Source: an uncultured Archangium sp. (GTDB lineage: Bacteria; Myxococcota; Myxococcia; Myxococcales; Myxococcaceae). From it: 7,602 bases of DNA. Location of the stretch: NCBI GenBank assembly GCA_946479335.1, contig CAMLFP010000273.1, forward strand, positions 1-7,602, in the 5' to 3' direction. Both the position numbers and the translations under genes were made by a program. This document shows positions 1-6,386 of the stretch, in pieces. The notes under the pieces are model-generated. The model was not told where the DNA came from. It made no database searches and saw only the letters and a list, made by a program, of their open reading frames with translations. Numbering within the stretch: the first letter of the stretch is position 1; the number at the start of each line of letters is the position of its first letter.

Positions 1-1
1 T

Positions 2-775
2 GGCAAAGAGGTGCCGCTCATCGTGCAGCTCATCGGCCGTGACCTGGAGCCGCTGGTGGAGGGCGCGCTCGAAGCGCAGGCCGCCGGCGCGGTGCACATC
101 AACCTGAACCTCGGCTGCCCGTACGGCCGCATGAACGTCGGTTGCGGCGGCGGGATGCTGGAGCGCCCGCACGAGCTGCCCGCGATTCTCAAAGCGCTGC
201 GCGACGCGGTCGCCGGCACGTTCTCGGTGAAGGCGCGCCTCGGCTACGCAGACCCGGAGCAGATTTTCTCGCTGCTCCCCGTCTTCGAAGACGCGGGCGT
301 CGACTTCATCGCGCTGCACGCGCGCACCGTGGTGCAGCGTTACGACGGCGAGGCTGATCATTCCGTCACCGCGCGGGTGGTGCACGCCACGAAGCTGCCG
401 GTCATCGCCAATGGAGACCTCAACTCCGTCGAGTTCGCCCAGCGCGTGTTGCGCGAGACCGGCGCCGCGGGGCTGATGCTCGGCCGCGGCGCGATGCGCG
501 ACCCGTTGCTCTTCGAGCGCCTCCGCGGGCGGGACTCGCGCCTGAGCCTGGTCGAAGCCCACCAGCGTTTCCTGCGTGAGCTCGCGCATCAGTACGGCGC
601 GCTCTTCGGCGCCGACGGCAACGTGCTGACGAAGTTGAAGAGCTCGCTGGCGTTGATGGGCGCGCCGGAAGACGCGCGCGAATATCGCCTGCTCAAGAAA
701 GCGAAGACGGTGGAGGAGTTCTGCGAGGCAGTGGAGTTCCTCGCCCCTCAGCCCGCGCTCCAGGCCGCGTCGTGA
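2..775 (+). CDS. dus: tRNA-dihydrouridine synthase (Dus family), 5'-truncated by window edge
   Basis: This is the FMN-dependent enzyme that reduces uridine to dihydrouridine in tRNA. The reading frame is open to the left edge, so the true start lies outside; the GTG at 11 is an internal Val codon. About 257 residues are visible, and the family is usually 300-340 aa, so roughly 60 N-terminal residues including the first FMN-binding strand are missing. Visible TIM-barrel motifs (fragment numbering) are NLGCP with the catalytic Cys near 39, the VKARLG Lys near 77, ALHART (His 106, Arg 108), VIANGDL near 135-141 and the phosphate-binding GRG near 161. The C-terminal tail is helical as in the family. 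The subfamily (DusA/B/C) cannot be fixed from this fragment. The 3' end overlaps the convergent methyltransferase gene by 28 bases. Confidence 0.93.
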   Translation, partial: GKEVPLIVQLIGRDLEPLVEGALEAQAAGAVHINLNLGCPYGRMNVGCGGGMLERPHELPAILKALRDAVAGTFSVKARLGYADPEQIFSLLPVFEDAGVDFIALHARTVVQRYDGEADHSVTARVVHATKLPVIANGDLNSVEFAQRVLRETGAAGLMLGRGAMRDPLLFERLRGRDSRLSLVEAHQRFLRELAHQYGALFGADGNVLTKLKSSLALMGAPEDAREYRLLKKAKTVEEFCEAVEFLAPQPALQAAS

Positions 776-1416
776 AGCGCGCGCTCGCGCTCCGTCAGCC
801 CTGAGCGGATCAACGGCTCCACCAACGCATCGGCCTCGCGTCGCGGCAGCCCACGTTGGCGCAACCCGCCCGCCATCGTCTCACGCAAGGCGCGCAACGC
901 CGCCACGTCGGCCAGCACCTCGGGCGCGTGCCTCGCCGCGTGCAGCTCGTACGCGAAGAGCAGCAGCGCCTGGCTCAAGTTCACCGACGGCTGCTCCGGC
1001 TCGGTGGGGATGAAGGAGAGCGCGTGGCACGACTTCAGGTCGTCGTCGGTGAGCCCGTTCGACTCCGCGCCGAAGACCAGCGCCCACGGCGTCTGCGTGT
1101 GCGCCTGGGAGCGCGCCAGCTCGCGCGGAGTCAGCCGCGGCTTGCCGGGAACGACGCGCATCGTCGTCCCCACCGCCACTTCACAGCCCGCCACCGCGTC
1201 GCCCAGGGTGTCGACCCGGCGCAGCGAGGCCAGCGACGCCACCTCCTCGGGTGCGTACCGGCGCCGGGCGACCTCGTGCATGCGCGCGAAATGCGCCGCG
1301 GAGATGACCGCCACCCACTCGCGCAGCCCGAACGTCGCCATCGCCCGCGCGATGGAGAGGAGGTTGTCGGCGCTCCGGGGGCGCACCAGCACGAGCCTCG
1401 GCACTGTCCTCTCCAC
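748..1416 (-). CDS. trmJ: TrmJ-type tRNA 2'-O-methyltransferase (SpoU/TrmH superfamily)
   Basis: A 222-aa SPOUT-class SAM-dependent methyltransferase. By family knowledge TrmJ methylates the 2'-OH of nucleotide 32 in the tRNA anticodon loop. From the chosen start, motif 1 is seen as SADNLLSIARAM (about 16-27, with Asn18 and Arg24), motif 2 as VFGAESNGLTD (113-123, Glu118) and motif 3 as IPTEPEQPSVNLSQALLLF (about 136-154); the last two form the trefoil-knot SAM site. The C-terminal extension ending in SGLTERER resembles the TrmJ tail and separates it from the shorter TrmL. The GTG at 1416 is chosen because GGGAGG lies 6 bases upstream and the conserved VPRLVLVRP strand begins at once. The frame stays open to an ATG at 1509, but that would overlap the divergent gene and add unconserved residues. 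It is convergent with dus and divergent from the ligase-CBS gene. Confidence 0.9.
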   Translation of the reverse strand: MERTVPRLVLVRPRSADNLLSIARAMATFGLREWVAVISAAHFARMHEVARRRYAPEEVASLASLRRVDTLGDAVAGCEVAVGTTMRVVPGKPRLTPRELARSQAHTQTPWALVFGAESNGLTDDDLKSCHALSFIPTEPEQPSVNLSQALLLFAYELHAARHAPEVLADVAALRALRETMAGGLRQRGLPRREADALVEPLIRSGLTERERALHDAAWSAG

Positions 1417-1422
1417 GTATGG

Positions 1423-1428
1423 CCTCCC
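1423..1428 (-). promoter_or_regulatory. Ribosome binding site of trmJ
   Basis: On the minus strand GGGAGG is followed by six bases and then GTG at 1416. This fixes the trmJ start within an otherwise open frame. The site overlaps the ATG at 1419 on the plus strand, which argues against that ATG as the start of the divergent gene. Confidence 0.7.
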
Positions 1429-1484
1429 GGTCGGCAATTCTCTCGCGCCTGCTTGAAGCGTTGTGTCATGCTTCCCAGCACACC

Positions 1485-1489
1485 GGAGG
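1485..1489 (+). promoter_or_regulatory. Ribosome binding site, probable CTG start of ligase-CBS gene
   Basis: GGAGG is followed by four bases and then an in-frame CTG at 1494. It is the only strong Shine-Dalgarno match near the start of this gene. Codons before it (1419-1493) have a much weaker G/C third-position preference than those after it, as expected for untranslated leader. The 77-bp gap 1417-1493 would then hold both divergent promoters; I could not identify -35/-10 boxes in it with confidence. Confidence 0.5.
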
Positions 1490-1493
1490 TTCT

Positions 1494-3413
1494 CTGAGTT
1501 CCGAGACAACGCGGGCCCACAAGGAAATCGACACCGAGCGCGACGCGAAGTCTGGCCGCGCTTTCATTCGCGCCGTCCTTGCCGACCTGCGCGCCCTCGA
1601 GCGGATGCTCGCTGAAGACCGCTTCGAGAAGGGCGTCCGCCGCATCGGCGCCGAGCAGGAGCTCTTCCTCACCGACGCGTCGTTCACGCCCGTCCCCGGC
1701 GTGTTGCAGATGCTGGAGAAGCTCAAGGACCCGCACTTCACCACCGAGCTGGGCGCCTTCCAGCTCGAGATGAACGCGTCTCCGCAAGACTTCAGCGGCA
1801 CCGGCTTCTCGAAGCTGGAGGCCGAGCTCACCGACCTGATGAAGCAGACGTGGAAGGCGGCCGCGGAGCTCGACATCAACGCGGTGCTCATCGGCATCTT
1901 GCCCACCATGCGCAAGGCCGACCTGGGCATGGACAACATGGTGCCCAGCCCCCGCTACCTCGCGTTGAGCAAGGCGGTGCAGGCGCTGCGCGGCGGCGAC
2001 TTCGAGATCTCCATCAAGGGCCTCGACGAGCTGGTCATCGACCACGACTCGGTGATGGTGGAGGCGTGCAACTCCAGCTTCCAGGTGCACCTGCAGGTCG
2101 ACGCCGACGACTTCGCGCGCCAGTACAACCTCGCGCAGGTGCTGGCCGGCCCGACGATGAGCCTCGCGTGCAACTCGCCGCTGCTCTTCGGCAAGCGCCT
2201 GTGGGCCGAGACGCGCATCGCGCTGTTTCAACAGTCGGTCGACACGCGCAGCAAGACGCAGCACCTGCGCAACGACTCCGCGCGCGTGAACTTCGGCACC
2301 CGCTTCATCGAGCGCGACATCACCGACATCTTCCGCGAAGACATCATGCGCTTCCGCACCCTGGTGGGGAGCGCGTCAGATGAAGACGCGATGAAGCTGG
2401 TGCTCGAGGGCAAGGTGCCGGAGCTCAAGAGCCTGCGGCTCCACAACGGCACCATCTACCGGTGGAACCGCGCCTGCTACGGCATCATGAACGGCAAGCC
2501 GCACCTGCGCATCGAGAACCGCGTGATGCCGGCCGGCCCCTCGGTGCCCGACGAGGTGGCCAACGCCGCCTTCTGGTGCGGCGCGATGGTGGGCCTCTCG
2601 CAGAAGTACGAAGACATCACCAAGCGCATCGACTTCGACCACGCCGCGGCCAACTTCTACGCGGCGGCGCGCGAGGGCTACATGGCGCCGATGTACTGGC
2701 TCGACGGCCGCGAGCTGCCCGCGCAGAAGCTGGTGCTCGACGAGCTGCTGCCCGCCGCCGAGGCCGGGTTGCGCAGCCAGCAGGTCGACGAGGCCGACAT
2801 CAAGCGGTACCTGAGCATCGTCGACCAGCGCATCCGCAGCGGGCGCACCGGCGCGCGGTGGCTGACGCAGTCGCTCCACCTGATGAAAGACAAGGGCAGC
2901 GCGGGCCAGCGGCAGGCGGCGCTGGTGGCGGCCACCGTCAACCGGCAGAAAGAGGGCAAACCCGTGGCCGAATGGGACTACGCGAAGCTCGAAGAGAGCG
3001 GCGCCACCAAGCACACCTACCAGCGCGTCGAGCAGTTCATGACCACCGAGCTGTTCACGGTGGGCGCCGACGACGCGGTCGACCTCGTCGCCAACATCAT
3101 GAGCTGGGAGCGCGTGCGCTACGTGCTGGTGGAGAACGCCGAGCATGAATTGGTCGGGCTCGTCTCGCACCGCGCGGTGCTGCGCTTCCTCGCCAACGGC
3201 GGCATCGCGAAGGACGCGCCGGTCTCCGACATCATGCGCCGCGACGTGATGACGCTGACGCCGCAGACGCCGACGCTGGAGGCCATCTCCATCATGCGCG
3301 AGAAGCGCGTGGGCTGCCTGCCGGTGCTGCTGAACAACAAGCTGGTGGGCGTGCTGACCGAAGAGAACTTCCTCAAGATTGCGCGCGACCTGCTGGAGCA
3401 GCAGCTGCGCTAA
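1494..3413 (+). CDS. Glutamate-cysteine ligase family 2 (GCS2) domain fused to two CBS domains
   Basis: About 639 aa from the proposed CTG start; an ATG at 1419 would give 664 aa but lacks a ribosome binding site and abuts the trmJ start. Residues about 50-460 match the GCS2/YbdK-type carboxylate-amine ligase fold: IGAEQELFL (51-59, the acidic metal/ATP strand, with Gln in the middle position), ELGAFQLEMN (85-94), FQVHLQVD (196-203) and RIENRVMP (339-346). Family members join glutamate to cysteine or other amines using ATP. After a linker come two CBS motifs, about 516-572 (starting MTTELFTV) and 579-631 (VSDIMRRDVMTL...). Such a pair commonly binds adenine nucleotides, so energy-dependent control of the ligase is a reasonable inference. 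No glutathione synthetase lies nearby, so the product is uncertain. It is probably cotranscribed with the FBP gene. Confidence 0.85.
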   Translation: MSSETTRAHKEIDTERDAKSGRAFIRAVLADLRALERMLAEDRFEKGVRRIGAEQELFLTDASFTPVPGVLQMLEKLKDPHFTTELGAFQLEMNASPQDFSGTGFSKLEAELTDLMKQTWKAAAELDINAVLIGILPTMRKADLGMDNMVPSPRYLALSKAVQALRGGDFEISIKGLDELVIDHDSVMVEACNSSFQVHLQVDADDFARQYNLAQVLAGPTMSLACNSPLLFGKRLWAETRIALFQQSVDTRSKTQHLRNDSARVNFGTRFIERDITDIFREDIMRFRTLVGSASDEDAMKLVLEGKVPELKSLRLHNGTIYRWNRACYGIMNGKPHLRIENRVMPAGPSVPDEVANAAFWCGAMVGLSQKYEDITKRIDFDHAAANFYAAAREGYMAPMYWLDGRELPAQKLVLDELLPAAEAGLRSQQVDEADIKRYLSIVDQRIRSGRTGARWLTQSLHLMKDKGSAGQRQAALVAATVNRQKEGKPVAEWDYAKLEESGATKHTYQRVEQFMTTELFTVGADDAVDLVANIMSWERVRYVLVENAEHELVGLVSHRAVLRFLANGGIAKDAPVSDIMRRDVMTLTPQTPTLEAISIMREKRVGCLPVLLNNKLVGVLTEENFLKIARDLLEQQLR

Positions 3414-3424
3414 TCTCCTCGCGC

Positions 3425-3880
3425 GTGTTCAAGCTCGACTCCGAAGCAGCGCTGCTCGACACCTTCCGGCCCCGAGACCGGAAGAAGGTCGAGCTGCCGG
3501 CGGGCCTCAAGTTCCCGCTCACGGCGACCGATTATTTCTCGTGGCTCCACCCCGCGGGCGGGCGCGTCTACGTCGTCTTCGCGCCGCGCGGCGGAGGGCA
3601 CACCACCGGCATCGTGTTCGACACCAACGGCGCCAACCAGGTGACGCAGCTGTGCGACTGGTGCCACTCGTCGAGCACCGACGTGTCGATGCTCACCGCG
3701 GCGCTCAACAGCAACAAGCGCGTGGGCATCAGCGTGTGCGGCGACCTGAGCTGCGGCAAGAAGCTGGAAGACGCGGCGAACTTGAGCGGCCGCAGCGTGC
3801 GCCCCGCGATGGAGGCGCTGCTGACGCGCATGGCGGCGTTCGCGCGCGACGCGCTGCACATCGACCTCGCGCGGCGCTGA
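3425..3880 (+). CDS. FBP-type treble-clef zinc-finger protein (FusB/EF-G-binding-like domain)
   Basis: A 151-aa protein. Its core resembles the C-terminal zinc-finger domain of the FusB/FBP family: CDWCH (Cys77, Cys80) and, 25 residues on, CGDLSC (Cys105, Cys110), giving four Zn ligands, preceded by beta strands (RVYVVFAPRG, HTTGIVFDT). FusB-type proteins bind elongation factor G and free it from stalled ribosomes. Those proteins are larger, with an N-terminal helical bundle; here only about 75 residues precede the finger, so EF-G binding is inferred from the domain alone. The start is GTG at 3425, 11 bases after the upstream stop. No good Shine-Dalgarno is present (the gap reads TCTCCTC), so translation may be coupled to the ligase-CBS gene. 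Its stop is two bases from that of the convergent coiled-coil gene. Confidence 0.8.
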   Translation: MFKLDSEAALLDTFRPRDRKKVELPAGLKFPLTATDYFSWLHPAGGRVYVVFAPRGGGHTTGIVFDTNGANQVTQLCDWCHSSSTDVSMLTAALNSNKRVGISVCGDLSCGKKLEDAANLSGRSVRPAMEALLTRMAAFARDALHIDLARR

Positions 3881-3882
3881 CG

Positions 3883-4662
3883 TCAGCGGGTCTTGCCGTT
3901 GGCGTTGCCGCGCGGGAAGCCGGTGCCCTGAAAGGGGTTCTGCCGGGTGCCGGGCCCTTCGCCGCCGCGCGGGTTGGCGCCGTCGCTGCGCCGCAGCTGC
4001 TGGTACTGGTCGCGCTGGGTGGCGTCCATCAACTGGGTCACCTCGTTGTCGGTGTCCTTGCGCTGGGTGCGGAGGTACTGCGAGACCTCCTGCCACGTCG
4101 CCTCGCCGAGGCGGAGCTGCTCCATCTTCTTCGCGCGCTCCGACTCCTCGAGGGCGAGGCGCTCGGTGAGCTTCTGCTCCGCGGCGTACGGGAGGTGCGC
4201 GTTGGAGATGAAGTCCTTCCAGCGCTGCTGCTGCTGCGCGGCCTGCTGGCTGCGGCGCTCCTCCATCGCGAGGACCCGGTCGCGCTGTTGGTCGCTCTGG
4301 GCCTCGCGCAGCAGGTCCTTCAGCACCGCGCGGCCGGTGTCGCTGGTGGCGAGGTCACCCACCATCAGGCTGTGCAGCTCGGCGCGCAGCTTCTCGAGGT
4401 CGGCGGCGAATGACGCGGGCACGCTGCCGCCATCGCCCATCGCCACGGGCCGGCGCTCGAGCTGGGTCACGCGGTCCCACAGGGCGCGGTTGTCGTCTTC
4501 GAGCAGGTCGACGCGGCGGCGGAGGAACTCGAGCTCTTCGTCGTTGCCGGCGGGCGGCGCGAAGGCCACGGGCGGAGGCGCGACGTCGCCGCGCGGCACC
4601 AGCGACATCGCGAGCGCGAAGACAGACAGGCACACAGCAAGAATGGGCAGCGCGCGATTCAT
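3883..4662 (-). CDS. Membrane-anchored coiled-coil protein of unknown function
   Basis: A 259-aa protein I cannot assign to a named family. Residues 5-22 form a hydrophobic segment after a short MNR start, followed by PRGDV and a Pro/Ala-rich stretch, so it is probably an uncleaved signal anchor or signal peptide with the rest in the periplasm. Residues 41-72 are a heptad-like coiled coil (LEFLRRRVDLLEDDNRAL). Residues 85-225 are almost all helical and Gln/Glu/Arg-rich, with runs of Gln around 139-146 and a segment (TQRDQYQQLRR, 215-225) that recalls Spy/CpxP-type periplasmic helical proteins without a clear match. The tail 226-259 is Gly/Asn/Arg-rich and likely disordered. The ATG at 4662 is chosen over the ATG at 4710 because GAAGGTGG lies 6 bases upstream and the hydrophobic segment follows directly. 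It is divergent from the ABC-F gene. Confidence 0.8.
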   Translation of the reverse strand: MNRALPILAVCLSVFALAMSLVPRGDVAPPPVAFAPPAGNDEELEFLRRRVDLLEDDNRALWDRVTQLERRPVAMGDGGSVPASFAADLEKLRAELHSLMVGDLATSDTGRAVLKDLLREAQSDQQRDRVLAMEERRSQQAAQQQQRWKDFISNAHLPYAAEQKLTERLALEESERAKKMEQLRLGEATWQEVSQYLRTQRKDTDNEVTQLMDATQRDQYQQLRRSDGANPRGGEGPGTRQNPFQGTGFPRGNANGKTR

Positions 4663-4668
4663 GGCCAA

Positions 4669-4676
4669 CCACCTTC
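4669..4676 (-). promoter_or_regulatory. Ribosome binding site of the coiled-coil gene
   Basis: The minus strand reads GAAGGTGG, six bases and then ATG at 4662. It selects this ATG over the upstream in-frame ATG at 4710. Confidence 0.6.
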
Positions 4677-4698
4677 GCACAGGGTTATGACGACGCGC

Positions 4699-4718
4699 GC
4701 GGGCTTCCACGAGCCCGC
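4699..4718. repeat. Inverted repeat in the divergent intergenic region
   Basis: GCGGGCT (4699-4705) and AGCCCGC (4712-4718) form a perfect 7-bp inverted repeat around the 6-base spacer TCCACG. It lies in the 123-bp space 4663-4785 between the divergent coiled-coil and ABC-F genes, where both promoters should be. It could be an operator for a dimeric regulator or a leader hairpin, or chance in GC-rich DNA. No convincing -35/-10 pair could be placed around it. Confidence 0.4.
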
Positions 4719-4785
4719 TCCATGCGCGCCTGAATCGACCCCACCTTCGCTGTTCTGGTCTTCCGGTCTCACCGCATGGGTTCGC

Positions 4786-6190
<1,405 letters not shown>

Positions 6191-6216
<26 letters not shown>

Positions 6217-6246
6217 ATCAGGGCGGCAGGCCGGTCGAGAGCGCCG
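6191..6246. repeat. Direct repeat, left copy, spanning the ABC-F gene end
   Basis: This 56-base segment matches 6331-6386 at 51 of 56 positions by direct alignment at a 140-base offset. It holds the last codons of the ABC-F gene (ATRELQL and stop) and, on the minus strand, a remnant of the hydrolase C-terminus (ATRELQL side ends one base before TGLPP and its stop, read in reverse). Confidence 0.85.
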
Positions 6247-6260
6247 AGTACGAGGCGCTC

Positions 6261-6285
6261 CACGCGCACCTTCGACGTGCGCGTG
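6261..6285. terminator. Hairpin, possible bidirectional terminator
   Basis: CACGCGCAC (6261-6269) and GTGCGCGTG (6277-6285) form a perfect 9-bp stem with the 7-base loop CTTCGAC. It sits between two convergent genes, 45 bases past the ABC-F stop. No T-run follows on either strand, so a factor-independent terminator is not proven; it may instead be a 3'-end stabilising structure. Confidence 0.5.
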
Positions 6286-6296
6286 CGTGATCAACG

Positions 6297-6319
6297 CTCG
6301 CGCTTCGACAAGGCGCGAG
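6297..6319. terminator. Second hairpin, possible bidirectional terminator
   Basis: CTCGCGC (6297-6303) pairs with GCGCGAG (6313-6319). The stem extends inward by a T-G wobble and a T-A pair to the loop CGACA. It lies 11 bases after the first hairpin and shares the heptamer CTTCGAC with it. Again there is no T-run. Confidence 0.45.
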
Positions 6320-6329
6320 GTTCACCGCC

Positions 6330-6356
6330 GTCGCGACGCGTGAACTCCAGCTGTGA
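6330..6356 (+). pseudogene. Remnant of a second copy of the ABC-F gene 3' end
   Basis: Codons for VATRELQL and a TGA stop repeat the real ABC-F end (IATRELQL, 6190-6216). Of the four base differences, three are synonymous third-position changes and one is Ile to Val. Upstream of GTC the sequence no longer matches ABC-F but matches the hydrolase tail on the other strand, marking the junction. Confidence 0.7.
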
Positions 6357-6386
6357 CTCAGGGCGGCAGGCCGGTCGCGAGCGCCG
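6331..6386. repeat. Direct repeat, right copy, spanning the hydrolase gene end
   Basis: This is the right-hand copy of the 56-base repeat at 6191-6246 (51 of 56 positions identical). It contains the true stop and last codons of the hydrolase on the minus strand, and the detached ABC-F tail on the plus strand. The two stop codons are one base apart, as in the left copy. Confidence 0.85.

Larger units (their letters stand above)
6218..6330 (-). pseudogene. Remnant of a second copy of the hydrolase gene 3' end
   Basis: Read on the minus strand in the frame of the stop at 6218-6220, this stretch encodes VATAVNL near 6330, then AWSASY, then SALSTGLPP and stop. The intact hydrolase ends VATAVNL, VWGTSY, then a further TAANVDA stretch and ALATGLPP. 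The order is preserved, but the remnant carries about 50 extra bases (roughly 6265-6317) after VNL and lacks some codons after SY. It has no gene body of its own: the reading frame upstream runs into the second copy of the ABC-F tail. Confidence 0.7.

Noticed and set aside
1417..1509. N-terminal extension of trmJ from ATG 1509
   Set aside because: The GTG at 1416 has a strong ribosome binding site and the conserved fold starts there.
1131..2264. Long open frame on the minus strand opposite the ligase-CBS gene (also at 2376-3170)
   Set aside because: Arg/His/Leu-rich low-complexity translation typical of the antisense frame of GC-rich genes; the plus strand carries clear conserved domains.
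3379..4413. Long plus-strand open frame across the FBP and coiled-coil genes
   Set aside because: Ala/Arg/Leu-rich translation without motifs; it crosses two better-supported genes.
4621..4662. Lipoprotein signal in the coiled-coil protein (LAVC, Cys11)
   Set aside because: Val before the Cys and a very short hydrophobic part do not fit a lipobox.
4687..4785. N-terminal extension of ABC-F from ATG 4687
   Set aside because: The extra 33 residues lack any ABC-F character and would occupy the divergent promoter region; the domain begins at ATG 4786.
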